From: Actinomycetospora chibensis
GTDB lineage: Bacteria > Actinomycetota > Actinomycetes > Mycobacteriales > Pseudonocardiaceae
Length of the DNA stretch: 64,000 bases
NCBI RefSeq assembly: GCF_028737215.1
Contig: NZ_JAQZAM010000011.1
Span: 124,001 to 188,000 of the forward strand
Direction of reading: 5' to 3'
Shown here: positions 17,901-26,516 of the stretch, one piece after another
Layout: each line of letters starts with the position of its first letter
How positions within the stretch are numbered: position 1 is the first letter of the stretch
Program-made: the position numbers and the translations under genes
Notes under the pieces: model-generated
Told to the model about the DNA's origin: nothing
The model's database searches: none
What the model saw: the letters and a program-made list of their open reading frames with translations, nothing else

Positions 17901-19025
17901 TCACCCGGGAGGACGCGCCCCCCAGCGCTTGGCGACGCCCTCGGCGAGATCGGCCAGCCGGGCGGCGGGCTCGGCGAGGGCGGCCTCGACGGAGCCCGCG
18001 TCCGCGGCCACCGAGTAGACGCCCTCGAGCCCGGCCTCCAGGGCCTCCCCCGTGCTCATGTCCACCTGGCCGGCCAGCGCGATGCACGGAACGCCCTGCT
18101 CACGGGCCCGCGCGGCCACCACCGAGACGAGCTTGCCGTGCAGCGACTGGGCGTCGAGGCGTCCCTCGCCCGTGACCACGAGGTCGGCCCGGGCGAGGGC
18201 CTCGTCGAGGCCCGCGACCTCGCGGACCAGCTCCCCGCCCGCGACCCGGCGGGCCCCGAGCGCCGCGAGCGCCACGCCCAGCCCGCCGGCGGCGCCGGCC
18301 CCGGCGAGGTCGGCGAGGCCGTCACCCAGCACCGCCGCCCACGTCGTCAGCGCCGCGTCGAGGGCGGCCACGGTCTGTTCGTCGGCGCCCTTCTGGGGGC
18401 CGAACACCGCCGCGGCGCCCTCCCGGCCGGTGAGCACGTGGTCGACGTCGGCGGCCACGACGAGGTCGACGCCCTCGAACCGCGCCCGGACGTCCGCGAG
18501 CCCGTCGAGGCGCGCGGCCCGCGCGAGGGCCCCGCCGCCGTCGGGCAGGGCGTCCCCGTCGGCATCTCGGGCCACGGCGCCGAGCGCCGCCAGCATCCCG
18601 GCCCCGCCGTCGGTGCAGGCGGAGCCACCGAGCCCGACGACGATCGCCTGGGGCTCGTGTCCGGCCGCCGCCGCCAGGAGCTCGCCGACACCCCGGCTCG
18701 TCGCCGACGCCGCGGTGCGGGGCGTGCGCTCGTCGACGAGGTGCAGCCCGCAGGCCGACGCCGATTCGAGGTACGCCGTCCCGTCCAGCTCCAGCCACGT
18801 CGCCCGCGTCGGCGTCCCGAGGGGGCCGGTGACCTCGACCGCGTGGCGGGTGCCGCCGCGTGCGGTGTGCAGGACCTCGACGAACCCGGTGCCGCCGTCG
18901 GCGAGCGGGAGCAGGATGGCGGTGTCCTCCGGTTCGGCCCGGGCCCAGCCCTCGGCCATCGCCGTGGCCGCCTCGGCGGCGGTCAGACTGCCACCGAAGG
19001 AGTCGGGAGCGAGCAGCACGCGCAT
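17901..19025 (-). CDS. Glycerate kinase (GlxK/GarK family)
   Basis: 374 residues, matching the glycerate 2-kinase family (Rv2205c by position). Signatures: MRVLLAPDSFGGSLTAAEAA at the start, LPLADGGTGFVE, VVGLGGSACTDGGAGML, FGPQKGA and LVVTGEGRLDAQSLHGK. Phosphorylates D-glycerate for entry into glycolysis or serine metabolism. ATG at 19025 lies seven bases after TACGGT with no Shine-Dalgarno sequence. It is divergent from the DUF3043 gene, and both promoters fit in 62 bases. Confidence 0.93.
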   Translation of the reverse strand: MRVLLAPDSFGGSLTAAEAATAMAEGWARAEPEDTAILLPLADGGTGFVEVLHTARGGTRHAVEVTGPLGTPTRATWLELDGTAYLESASACGLHLVDERTPRTAASATSRGVGELLAAAAGHEPQAIVVGLGGSACTDGGAGMLAALGAVARDADGDALPDGGGALARAARLDGLADVRARFEGVDLVVAADVDHVLTGREGAAAVFGPQKGADEQTVAALDAALTTWAAVLGDGLADLAGAGAAGGLGVALAALGARRVAGGELVREVAGLDEALARADLVVTGEGRLDAQSLHGKLVSVVAARAREQGVPCIALAGQVDMSTGEALEAGLEGVYSVAADAGSVEAALAEPAARLADLAEGVAKRWGARPPG

Positions 19026-19032
19026 ACGGCGC

Positions 19033-19038
19033 ACCGTA
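19033..19038 (-). promoter_or_regulatory. -10 element TACGGT for glycerate kinase
   Basis: TACGGT on the minus strand, seven bases before the ATG at 19025; leaderless arrangement. Confidence 0.6.
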
Positions 19039-19075
19039 GGGGTCTCGCGGTCTGGGGAGGCCCGCGCGGGTGCCC

Positions 19076-19081
19076 TATTCT
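19076..19081 (+). promoter_or_regulatory. -10 element TATTCT for the DUF3043 gene
   Basis: TATTCT ends six bases before GTG 19088 without a Shine-Dalgarno sequence. It helps choose 19088 over the in-frame GTG at 19070, which lies upstream of this box. Confidence 0.55.
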
Positions 19082-19087
19082 GGAGAC

Positions 19088-19750
19088 GTGAACTTCTTGC
19101 GCCGTGGCACCTCGACCGGGTCGGGCTCCGAGCCCGATGACGCCACGACCACCGAGGCCGACGACCGCGAGACGGTCGTCGTCGGCGAGCGCGGAGGCCG
19201 CCAGACCACCGGCAAGGGACGCCCCACGCCGGCCCGGCGCGACGCGCAGGGCAAGCGGCGCGGACCGGTGGCGCCGGCCCCCAAGACCCAGCGCGAGGCC
19301 ATGAAGCGCGCGCGGGCACTGCGCGGCACCAAGGACGACCGCCGCAAGGCCTCCGCCGAGCGTCGCAAGCGCATGATGGCCGGGGACGACTCGGTGCTGC
19401 TGCCCCGCGATCGCGGGCCCGCCCGCGCCTACGCGCGCGACCTCGTCGACGCCCGGCGCAACCTCATGGGCCTGTTCATGCCGCTGGCCGTCGTCATCTT
19501 CGTGACGGTGATCGTCCCGATCCCGCAGGTGCAGACCGCCGGCAGCCTGATCTGCCTGGTCATGCTCGTGATGATGGCGCTCGAGGGCGTCATGCTCGGC
19601 CGCTACGTCGTGACGCGGGTGCGGGCGAAGTTCCCGGACGAGCAGATCGGCGGCCTGTCCTACGGTTGGTACGCGTTCACGCGCGCCACCCAGCTGCGCC
19701 GTCTGCGGATGCCCGGGCCCCGGGTGGCCCGCGGCACCGCGATCGCCTGA
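19088..19750 (+). CDS. DUF3043 membrane protein (Rv2206-like)
   Basis: 220 residues. The first 110 are charged and probably disordered (acidic, then Lys/Arg-rich RARALRGTKDDRRKASAERRKR). The motif DRGPARAYARDLVDARRN precedes two membrane helices (about 133-153 and 158-178), ending in a cytoplasmic basic tail. This is the actinobacteria-specific DUF3043 family; no function is established. It is immediately followed by the cobalamin genes and may be co-transcribed with them. Confidence 0.85.
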   Translation: MNFLRRGTSTGSGSEPDDATTTEADDRETVVVGERGGRQTTGKGRPTPARRDAQGKRRGPVAPAPKTQREAMKRARALRGTKDDRRKASAERRKRMMAGDDSVLLPRDRGPARAYARDLVDARRNLMGLFMPLAVVIFVTVIVPIPQVQTAGSLICLVMLVMMALEGVMLGRYVVTRVRAKFPDEQIGGLSYGWYAFTRATQLRRLRMPGPRVARGTAIA

Positions 19751-19758
19751 GGGCGGTC

Positions 19759-20280
19759 CTGCGCACGCTGGTCCTCGGCGGGACGCGCTCGGGCAAGTCC
19801 GCCTACGCCGAGGGGATGCTCGACGCCGACGCGCCGGTGCTCTACGTCGCCACCGCCCGCGGTGTCGACCCGGGCCTCGACCCCGAGTGGGCCGACCGCG
19901 TCGCCGTGCACCGCGCCCGCCGACCCGCCTCGTGGCGGACGGTGGAGGACGCCGACCTGCCGGCGGTCCTCGACGGCCACCCCGGCGATCCCGTGCTCGT
20001 CGACGACCTCGCCACCTGGGTGACGGGGCTGCTCGACGACGCTGGCTGGGAGCGCGACGCGCCGTCCGTCGACGCGGCGCGTACGTCGCTGACGGCGGCG
20101 GTCGATCGCTTCGGCGGGACGCTGGTGCTCGTGTCCGCCGAGGTCGGGCTGGGCGTCGTGCCCTCGACGAGTGCCGGTCGCCGCTTCCGCGACGAGCTGG
20201 GGGCGGTGAACCAGGCGCTCGCGGCGGTGTGCGACGAGGTGTGGCTGCTCGTGGCCGGGGTGCCCCTGCGTCTGCGGTGA
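19759..20280 (+). CDS. cobU: Adenosylcobinamide kinase / guanylyltransferase
   Basis: About 173 residues. Walker A GGTRSGKSAYAE at the N-terminus, VLYVATAR, a DDLATWVTG segment corresponding to Walker B, and LVLVSAEVGLGVVP with the conserved VSxExG. Phosphorylates adenosylcobinamide and adds GMP on the way to cobalamin. No ATG, GTG or TTG lies close to the conserved RTLVLGG start. CTG at 19759 stands five bases after GAGGG, which overlaps the previous stop, so a CTG start is preferred; TTG at 19666 inside the upstream gene is the conventional alternative. cobT and cobS follow. Confidence 0.82.
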   Translation: MRTLVLGGTRSGKSAYAEGMLDADAPVLYVATARGVDPGLDPEWADRVAVHRARRPASWRTVEDADLPAVLDGHPGDPVLVDDLATWVTGLLDDAGWERDAPSVDAARTSLTAAVDRFGGTLVLVSAEVGLGVVPSTSAGRRFRDELGAVNQALAAVCDEVWLLVAGVPLRLR

Positions 20281-20342
20281 CCGGCTACGGTCGCGCCGAG
20301 ATCGCCCGCCCCGCAATGTCGTGCCGAGGAGGAGGAACCCGC

Positions 20343-21341
20343 GTGCACCCGGTCGCCAGCTCGGCCCCGGCGGGTGTCGCGCCCCCCGACGAGACCGCCC
20401 GCGAGGAGGCCCGCGCGGCGCTGCCCGGCGGGAGCTACGGGCGCCTCGAGGAGCTCGCCGCATGGCTCGCCGCCTGCCAGGGGCGGGCGCCGGCCCGGGC
20501 GCCGCGTCGGGTGCGGGCGGTGCTGTTCGCCGCCGACCACGGGATCGCCGCCGCCGGTGTCTCGGCCCACGCGCCCGCGGAGACCGTGGCGCGGGTGGCC
20601 GCCGCGCGCGACGGATCGGGCGCGGCGGCCCGGTTCGCCGAGGCCGCAGGCGCCGGGCTGCGGGTCGTCGACGTCGGGCTGGCGACGCCGGTGCCCGGGG
20701 ACGCGCGCGACGATCGTGCCGTGGTGCGGGGCGGCGGACGCCTCGACCTCGAGGACGTGCTGACCGCCGACCAGGCCGCGGCCGCGCTGCGCGCCGGGCG
20801 CGAGGTGGCCGACGAGGAGGTCGACGAGGGCGCCGACCTGCTCGTCGCCGGTGAGCTGGCCGTCGGCGTCAGCACGCCCGTCGCCGTGCTCGCCGCCGCG
20901 ATGACCGGGCGCGAGCCCGTGGCCGTCGTGGGGCGCGGCAGCGGGATCGACGACCGCGCGTGGATGGTCAAGGCCGCGGCGGTCCGCGACGGGCTGCGGC
21001 GCGCCCGTCCGGTGGGCCGCGACCCGCAGAGCCTGCTGCGGATCGCCGGCGGCGCCGACCTCGCGGCGCTCGTCGGGTTCCTCGCCCAGGCCGCCCGTCG
21101 CCGGACCCCGGTGGTGCTCGACGGCGCGGCGACGGCCGTGGCCGCGTTGCTCGCCGACACCGAGGTCCCGGGCGCGCGCGCCTGGTGGACGGCGGGCACA
21201 CGGTGCACCGAGCCCGCGCAGGCGTTCGCGCTCGACGTCCTGGGCCTCGAGCCGCTGCTGGACCTGTCGATGCGCGCCGGTCAGGGCACCGGCGCGCTGA
21301 CCGCGGTCGGGCTCGTGCGCGCCGCGGTGTGCGTCGGCTGA
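20343..21341 (+). CDS. cobT: Diverged CobT (nicotinate-nucleotide:DMB phosphoribosyltransferase family)
   Basis: 332 residues from GTG 20343, with GAGGAGGAGG seven bases upstream. Overall CobT: VLFAADHGIAAAGVSAH, EEVDEGADLLVAGELAVG, VVGRGSGIDDRAW, LLRIAGGADLAALVGF. Several normally fixed positions differ: LPGGSYGRLEEL replaces the KPPGSLGRLE loop, GELAVGVSTP replaces GEMGIGNTT, and MRAGQGTGA has Gln (about residue 314) where CobT has its catalytic Glu (Glu317 in Salmonella). It sits between cobU and cobS, so a role in lower-ligand activation is expected, but activity or base specificity may be altered. Confidence 0.85.
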   Translation: MHPVASSAPAGVAPPDETAREEARAALPGGSYGRLEELAAWLAACQGRAPARAPRRVRAVLFAADHGIAAAGVSAHAPAETVARVAAARDGSGAAARFAEAAGAGLRVVDVGLATPVPGDARDDRAVVRGGGRLDLEDVLTADQAAAALRAGREVADEEVDEGADLLVAGELAVGVSTPVAVLAAAMTGREPVAVVGRGSGIDDRAWMVKAAAVRDGLRRARPVGRDPQSLLRIAGGADLAALVGFLAQAARRRTPVVLDGAATAVAALLADTEVPGARAWWTAGTRCTEPAQAFALDVLGLEPLLDLSMRAGQGTGALTAVGLVRAAVCVG

Positions 21342-21342
21342 C

Positions 21343-22104
21343 GTGCCCGGCCCCCTCCGCGGCGGGGTGACGCTGGCCGTCGCGATGTTCACGGTCGTGC
21401 CCCTGCACGCGCGGCGGATCGACCGGCCCGCCGCCGCCGTGGCGCTCGCGGTGGTCCCGGTCGTGGGCGTGGTGCTCGGCGCCCTGCTGGGCGCCGCCGC
21501 CGCGGGCATGGTCGCCGGCGGGGCGCCGGGGTTGCTCGCGGGGCTCGTGGCCGTCGGTCTCGGGGCGGCCGCGACCCGCGGGCTGCACCTCGACGGCCTC
21601 GCCGACCTCGCCGACGGGCTCGGCAGCCACGGCGACGCGGAGCGCATGCTCGCGGTGATGCGCGACCCCGGGACCGGGGCGTTCGCGGTGATCTGGCTGG
21701 TCGTGGTGCTCGGGATCCAGGCCACGGCGTGGGGGGCGCTGGCGGAGCGGGGGCTGGTGGCCGCGGCCGTCGGGGGCGCGCTGGCCCTGGGGCTGGGGCG
21801 CGCCGCGTTCGCGTGGGTGGCGCGACGGGGCGTGCCGGCGGCGTCCCCGGACGGCCTCGGCGCCCTGGTCGCCGGGACCCAGCCGACGTGGATGGCGCCG
21901 GTGTGGGCGGCGCTGCTCGCCGGCGCCGCGTTCCCGGTGCTGGGGCTCCGGGCGGCGATCGCGACCCTGCTCGCGGCGGTGGTCGTCGTCCTCGTGGCCG
22001 CCCACGCCCGCCGGCGCCTCGGGGGCGTGTCGGGCGACGTGTTCGGAGCCTGCGCCGAGCTCGCGGGCACCGCGGCCCTGGGGGTGCTCGCGACGCTCGG
22101 GTAG
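21343..22104 (+). CDS. cobS: Adenosylcobinamide-GDP ribazoletransferase (cobalamin synthase)
   Basis: 253 residues, very hydrophobic, 6-7 membrane helices. Joins adenosylcobinamide-GDP to alpha-ribazole phosphate, the last joining step of cobalamin synthesis. Family markers: TRGLHLDGLADLADGLGS (metal-binding Asp residues), RDPGTGAFAV and GVSGDVFGACAEL. GTG at 21343 starts one base after the cobT stop, so translation is coupled. It converges on ilvE. Confidence 0.93.
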   Translation: MPGPLRGGVTLAVAMFTVVPLHARRIDRPAAAVALAVVPVVGVVLGALLGAAAAGMVAGGAPGLLAGLVAVGLGAAATRGLHLDGLADLADGLGSHGDAERMLAVMRDPGTGAFAVIWLVVVLGIQATAWGALAERGLVAAAVGGALALGLGRAAFAWVARRGVPAASPDGLGALVAGTQPTWMAPVWAALLAGAAFPVLGLRAAIATLLAAVVVVLVAAHARRRLGGVSGDVFGACAELAGTAALGVLATLG

Positions 22105-22169
22105 CGAGGCGTCGTGGCACGTGTGGGTGTTCACCCGCGCCAGGGCACGGACGAGCACCCACGAGCGCG

Positions 22170-23270
22170 TCAGCGCAAACGCGTCATCCAGCCCCGGGTA
22201 TCCGGGGCCGCGCCACGCTGGATGGCGGTGAGGCGCTCGCGCAGGCGCTGGGTCATCGCGCCCGGCTTGCCGTCGGCGATGTCGTACTCGCCGCCCTCGT
22301 ACTTCACGGTGCCGACCGGGGTGATCACCGCGGCGGTGCCGCAGGCGAACACCTCGGTGAGGCGCCCGGCGGCGTTCTCCTTCTCCATCTCGTCGGTGGA
22401 GATCCGGCGCTCGCTGACCGCCGCGCCCTCCTCCTCGGCGAGCTCGAGCAGCGAGCGGCGGGTGACACCGGGCAGCAGGGAACCGGAGAGCTCGGGGGTG
22501 ACGACCTCGACGTTGCCCGAGGGATCGGTGAACACGAAGAAGAGGTTCATGCCCCCCATCTCCTCGATCCACCGGTGCTCGAGGGCGTCGAGCCAGACCA
22601 CCTGGTCGCACCCCTGTGCCGACGCCTGTGCCTGCGCGGCGAGCGAGGCCGCGTAGTTGCCGCCGCACTTGGCCTCGCCGGTGCCGCCGGGCACGGCGCG
22701 GACGTAGTCGGTGGACAGCCACACGGTCACCGGGGCCAGCCCGCGCGGGAAGTACGCGCCGGCCGGGGAGGCGATGAGCATGTAGAGGTACTCCTCGCTC
22801 GGGCGCACGCCGAGCCCCGACGAGGAGCCGATCATGAAGGGCCGCAGGTAGAGCGAGTCCTCGCCGCCCGCGGCCGGCACCCAGCGCTCGTCGACGGCGA
22901 GCAGCTCCTCCAGCGAGCCGAGGAACAGGTCCTCGGGCAGCGGGGGCATCGCCAGGCGCTCGGCCGAGCGGGCCATGCGCTCAGCGTTGGCCGACGGCCG
23001 GAACGCGTGGATCGAGTCGTCGGCCCAGCGGTAGGCCTTGAGCCCCTCGAAGATCGTCTGGCTGTAGTGGAGCACGACCGCGGCCGGGTCCATCGACAGT
23101 GCCTGGTAGGGCCCGACGGTCGCGTCGTGCCACCCGCGCGCGGCGTCCCAGGAGATCGTCACCATGTGGTCGGTGAAGAACTTCCCGAACCCGGGTGCGG
23201 CGAGTACCTCCGCCACACGCTCCGCGGTCGCCGGGGCGGGGTGCGGGGTGTGGGCGAAGGCCGTACTCAT
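22170..23270 (-). CDS. ilvE: Branched-chain amino acid aminotransferase
   Basis: 366 residues, class IV PLP fold. Catalyses the last step of Leu, Ile and Val synthesis with glutamate as donor. Visible signatures: [24 protein letters not shown], the PLP lysine in [22 protein letters not shown] and [16 protein letters not shown] at 23270 lies six bases after TAGGCT, whose first three bases are the stop codon of the preceding CBS-type gene, so ilvE has its own leaderless promoter besides read-through. Corresponds to Rv2210c. Confidence 0.96.
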   Translation of the reverse strand: MSTAFAHTPHPAPATAERVAEVLAAPGFGKFFTDHMVTISWDAARGWHDATVGPYQALSMDPAAVVLHYSQTIFEGLKAYRWADDSIHAFRPSANAERMARSAERLAMPPLPEDLFLGSLEELLAVDERWVPAAGGEDSLYLRPFMIGSSSGLGVRPSEEYLYMLIASPAGAYFPRGLAPVTVWLSTDYVRAVPGGTGEAKCGGNYAASLAAQAQASAQGCDQVVWLDALEHRWIEEMGGMNLFFVFTDPSGNVEVVTPELSGSLLPGVTRRSLLELAEEEGAAVSERRISTDEMEKENAAGRLTEVFACGTAAVITPVGTVKYEGGEYDIADGKPGAMTQRLRERLTAIQRGAAPDTRGWMTRLR

Positions 23271-23276
23271 GGGTCC

Positions 23277-23282
23277 AGCCTA
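23277..23282 (-). promoter_or_regulatory. -10 element TAGGCT for ilvE, built on the upstream stop codon
   Basis: TAGGCT on the minus strand, six bases before the ilvE ATG. Its TAG is the stop codon (23280-23282) of the CBS-like gene. Confidence 0.55.
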
Positions 23283-24647
23283 GTCCGACGGGGCAAGACC
23301 GATCGCTGCCCGCGTCACCACGGCGGCGACCCGTCCGTCGCGCACCAGCCAGGCCGCCTCGGCCCCGTCCAGGCGGGCCCGCGCGCCCTCGACCCCCTCC
23401 CCCGCGCCGAGGCTCGGCGGCACCGGGCGGACGTGGTGGCGCACCGGATCGTCGTCGGGAAGACCGTCCAGATCCGCCGAGGTCACCGCGCCGAGGATCT
23501 CCGACGGGGCCGCCGCGCCGTCGGTCCGGTCGTGTGTCACCGGGGCGGGGCCGGGCGTCCCGGCGAGCGCCGCTCGGGCCCGCGCCACCGTCCAGGACGC
23601 GCGCACCACCGGCACCGCGACGACCGGCAGGTCGCCCACCAGCGGCCCCGGGACGTGCGCGTCCGGCTCGTCGAGGAAGCCGAGACGTCTCAGCCAGCCG
23701 TCGTCGAAGTACTTCGAGAGATAGGCCCGCCCGGAGTCGGGGGCGATCACGACGACCACGTCGTCGGGACCCAGGTCGCGGGCCGCGACCAGCGCCCCCG
23801 CCACGGCCGTCGCCGACGAGCCCCCGAGCAGGAGGCCCTCCTCGCGGGCCAGACGGCGGGCGGTGCGCATCGTCGTGCGGTCGTCGACGCGCACGACCTC
23901 GTCGGCCACCGACCGGTCCCAGTTGGCGGGCCAGGGGTCGTCGACGGTGTCGGGGTGGCGGTAGTGGCCGATCGCCTCGACGTAGTACGGGCTGCCGTCC
24001 CCGCCGCCGTAGGCGGAGGTCACGGGGTCGACGCCGACGACGCGCACCGGGCCCCGCTCCTTGAGCGCCGCGCCGGTGCCCGACAGCGTGCCGCCGGTGC
24101 CGATGCCCGCGACGAAGCACGTCACGCGGCCGCCGGTCTGCTCCCAGATCTCGGGCGCGGTGGTGTCGTGGTGGGCCCGGGGGTTCGCGGGGTTGCCGTA
24201 CTGGTCGGCGAGCCAGCCGCCCGGCGTCTCCTCCGCGATCCGCGCCGCCAGGTTGATGACGTGGCGCGGGTCGTCGCGCGGCAGTCCGCCCGGGGTCAGC
24301 ACCACCTCGGCGCCGTAGGCCCGCAGCGCGGCGATCTTCTCGGCGGCGGTGGTGTCGGGGACGACGATCAGGGTGCGGTAGCCGAGGAACCCGCCGACCA
24401 GCGCGAGCCCGATCCCGGTGTTGCCCGAGGTGCCCTCGACGATCACCCCGCCCGGGCCGAGCGCCCCGGAGCGCTCGGCGGCGCGGATCATCCACATCGC
24501 CGCACGGTCCTTGACGCTCCCGCCGGCGTTCTGCCACTCGGCCTTCACGTAGATCGCCGGCGCCAGGCCCTCGGTCACCCGCCGCAGGCGGATGAGCGGG
24601 GTGGCGCCGATGGCGTCGAGCACCGATTCGTGGACGCTCCCGGGCAC
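23280..24647 (-). CDS. PLP-dependent cystathionine beta-synthase / cysteine synthase family
   Basis: 455 residues from GTG 24647. The PLP lysine is in NAGGSVKDRA, followed by the phosphate loop EGTSGNTGIGLA and the catalytic core GIGTGGTLSGTG. DPVTSAYGGGDGSPYYVEAIGH is more like cystathionine beta-synthase than CysK. The last 130 residues replace the CBS tandem with a degenerate regulatory region. Makes cystathionine from serine and homocysteine, or cysteine from an activated serine. It is upstream of ilvE on the same strand with a nine-base gap and divergent from the DUF2461 gene by 29 bases. The start is uncertain because no clear ribosome binding site is seen. Confidence 0.85.
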   Translation of the reverse strand: MPGSVHESVLDAIGATPLIRLRRVTEGLAPAIYVKAEWQNAGGSVKDRAAMWMIRAAERSGALGPGGVIVEGTSGNTGIGLALVGGFLGYRTLIVVPDTTAAEKIAALRAYGAEVVLTPGGLPRDDPRHVINLAARIAEETPGGWLADQYGNPANPRAHHDTTAPEIWEQTGGRVTCFVAGIGTGGTLSGTGAALKERGPVRVVGVDPVTSAYGGGDGSPYYVEAIGHYRHPDTVDDPWPANWDRSVADEVVRVDDRTTMRTARRLAREEGLLLGGSSATAVAGALVAARDLGPDDVVVVIAPDSGRAYLSKYFDDGWLRRLGFLDEPDAHVPGPLVGDLPVVAVPVVRASWTVARARAALAGTPGPAPVTHDRTDGAAAPSEILGAVTSADLDGLPDDDPVRHHVRPVPPSLGAGEGVEGARARLDGAEAAWLVRDGRVAAVVTRAAIGLAPSD

Positions 24648-24676
24648 GCCCCGTGTGTACACGCAAAGATGGCGCC

Positions 24677-25333
24677 GTGACGTTCCCGGGCTTCGGCGAG
24701 GCGGTCGTCGACTTCTACGAGGGCCTCGAGGCCGACAACTCCAAGGCCTACTGGACCGACAACAAGGCGCTCTACGACGACCACGTCCGCGCACCGATGG
24801 TCGCGATGCTCGCCGACCTCGAGCCCGAGTTCGGCCCGGGCAAGGTCTTCCGCCCGTACCGCGACGTGCGCTTCGCCGCGGACAAGACGCCGTACAAGGT
24901 GCAGTGCGGCGCGACCGTCGGCGGGCGCTACGTCCAGGTCTCGGCCGACGGGATCATGGTGGCCGTCGGCTACTACCGGATGACCTCGGCGCAGGTCGCC
25001 CGTTTCCGCGCCGCGGTCGACGACGACCGCCACGGGCCGGAGCTCGAGACGATCGTCGAGGACCTTCGCGCCGACGGGTTCACGGTCGACGGCGAGCAGC
25101 TGAAGTCCCGCCCGCGCGGCGCGGACCCCGAGCACCCCCGCCTGGAGCTGCTGCGCCACAAGAGCCTGTTCGTCCGGCGCTCGTGGCCGCCGTCCGACGA
25201 GCTGCACACGCCGGCCGTACGCGAGCGGGTGGCCGCGACCTGGCGGCGCCTCGAGCCCCTCGGGCGCTGGCTCGACGAGCACGTCGGCGTCGACCTCGAC
25301 GACACCGCCGACCGCCCGGGCCGCCGCCGCTGA
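24677..25333 (+). CDS. DUF2461 (TIGR02453) family protein
   Basis: 218 residues from GTG 24677. The order FPGFGEAVVDFYEGLEADNSKAYW, FGPGKVFRPYRDVRFAADKTPYK, VGYYRMTSAQVARFR and LLRHKSLFVRRSW is diagnostic of DUF2461, a widespread family with a single alpha/beta domain and no known activity. The weak hexamer AAAGAT six bases before the GTG may be a leaderless -10 box. Neighbours on either side suggest no pathway. Confidence 0.88.
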   Translation: MTFPGFGEAVVDFYEGLEADNSKAYWTDNKALYDDHVRAPMVAMLADLEPEFGPGKVFRPYRDVRFAADKTPYKVQCGATVGGRYVQVSADGIMVAVGYYRMTSAQVARFRAAVDDDRHGPELETIVEDLRADGFTVDGEQLKSRPRGADPEHPRLELLRHKSLFVRRSWPPSDELHTPAVRERVAATWRRLEPLGRWLDEHVGVDLDDTADRPGRRR

Positions 25334-25362
25334 CCCTCACGGCGACCACGCGGGCCGCCGCC

Positions 25363-25368
25363 TAGCGT
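25363..25368 (+). promoter_or_regulatory. -10 element TAGCGT for the secreted M15-like gene
   Basis: TAGCGT ends nine bases before GTG 25378; no Shine-Dalgarno sequence is seen. Confidence 0.45.
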
Positions 25369-25377
25369 CGCCGCATC

Positions 25378-25968
25378 GTGGGGACGACGACGCGTGCCGC
25401 CCTCTGGACCAGCGCGCTCCTGGCGCTGGCGCTGCTCGGCGGCCTCCTCTGGTGGACCGCGACCGAGCGCGGGCTCACCGCCCCTGATCTGTGGGAGATC
25501 GTGGACCCGCCGGCGGAGGCGTGCGTCGAGCAGGACCCGACCACCTCGGGCTGTCTCACACCGACCGCCCTGCGCCTGCACGACGCCGCCGTCGCCCGGT
25601 TCGGCGCGCCGGGTCCGGACGCCCCGATCCGCTCCGTGACCTGCTGGTCCGAGCACGCGTGGAACCCGTCGAGCGACCACCCCGAGGGGCGCGCCTGCGA
25701 CGTCTTCCCCGCGCGGTACGGCGAGTTCCCGGCGGGCGACGACCTCGCCGCCGGGTGGGCCGTGGCGCACTGGCTGCGCGAGAACGCCCGTGAGCTCGAC
25801 GTCCGGTACGTCATCTGGCAGGGCCGCATCTGGTCCGCCGGGTCGTCGGACGCCGGCGACGGCTGGGGGCGGCCCTACACCGGCGGCGGCGTGTACGACC
25901 CCGAGGACGCCACCGGCGGGCACTTCGACCACGTGCACGTCAGCGTGCGCGACGGGTCCCGGTGGTGA
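25378..25968 (+). CDS. Secreted, membrane-anchored M15/VanY-fold-like protein
   Basis: 196 residues. One N-terminal membrane segment (about 6-28) points the rest outside the cell. The C-terminal domain has TCWSEHAWNPSSDHPEGRACDVF and a closing GHFDHVHVSV. The spaced His-Asp and HxH pair resemble the zinc ligands of M15 peptidases (D-Ala-D-Ala or L,D-peptide cleavage), as in the actinobacterial family annotated as ARB-07466-like. Two Cys pairs probably form disulfides. A cell-wall role is likely but the catalytic status is unproven. Confidence 0.8.
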   Translation: MGTTTRAALWTSALLALALLGGLLWWTATERGLTAPDLWEIVDPPAEACVEQDPTTSGCLTPTALRLHDAAVARFGAPGPDAPIRSVTCWSEHAWNPSSDHPEGRACDVFPARYGEFPAGDDLAAGWAVAHWLRENARELDVRYVIWQGRIWSAGSSDAGDGWGRPYTGGGVYDPEDATGGHFDHVHVSVRDGSRW

Positions 25969-25980
25969 GCCGCCTACGTC

Positions 25981-26022
25981 CGTGAGCGATGTTCGGGGCT
26001 ATAGGCCCGGAGATCGCTCACG
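25981..26022. terminator. Inverted repeat between convergent genes
   Basis: CGTGAGCGAT (25981-25990) pairs with ATCGCTCACG (26013-26022) around an inner GC-rich hairpin. The right arm overlaps the last codons of the cupin gene. Confidence 0.6.
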
Positions 26023-26506
26023 TGGGGATCGGGTCGTGGGGCCAGTCGCGGAGGTTGACCTGGTCGCACGTGAGGGCGAAGGCGTCGATCTCGTCGGTGC
26101 TCGCGCCGCGGGTGAACAGCTCGACGAGGCCCCGGAAGTACTCCTCGCGCGGCGCCCCGGGCACGAAGAGGATGAGGAAGCGGGCCATCTCGTCGCCCAC
26201 GGCGTGGAACCCGTGCACGCCGTTGACCGGGACGTGGGCGAAGTCGCCGTGCTCGAGCACCTGCCACTTCTGCCCGCTCATCACCGCGAGCCGGCCCGAG
26301 ATCACCCAGAACGACTCGGAGAACCCCTGGTGGTAGTGCGGGATCGCGCCCCAGCGGCCCGGGACGGCGGCGTTCTCGAACAGGCCGAAGCCGCCGCCGA
26401 CGACGTCGCTCGGCGCGGTGAACACGACGGGGCCGGCCTGCTCGGCCTCGGCGCGGAAGCGGTAGACGCCCGGCGCGGACTCCGGGATCTCGGTCGGGAA
26501 GCTCAC
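26018..26506 (-). CDS. Cupin-domain protein downstream of gcvT
   Basis: 162 residues, one double-stranded beta-helix. GAIPHYHQGFSESFWVISG carries the first metal motif (His, His, Glu); DFAHVPVNGVHGFHAVG carries the second with His. No other domain. GTG at 26506 is ten bases after the gcvT stop, so it is in the gcvT operon. Substrate unknown; small cupins of this type include dioxygenases and sugar-acid binding proteins. Confidence 0.82.
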   Translation of the reverse strand: MSFPTEIPESAPGVYRFRAEAEQAGPVVFTAPSDVVGGGFGLFENAAVPGRWGAIPHYHQGFSESFWVISGRLAVMSGQKWQVLEHGDFAHVPVNGVHGFHAVGDEMARFLILFVPGAPREEYFRGLVELFTRGASTDEIDAFALTCDQVNLRDWPHDPIPT

Positions 26507-26516
26507 CCGGTCGTCC

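Noticed and set aside
20968-24680. Very long open frames on both strands across cobS, ilvE and the CBS-like gene
   Set aside because: They lack family motifs and start signals and are compositionally biased; the conserved enzymes in the other frames explain the openness.
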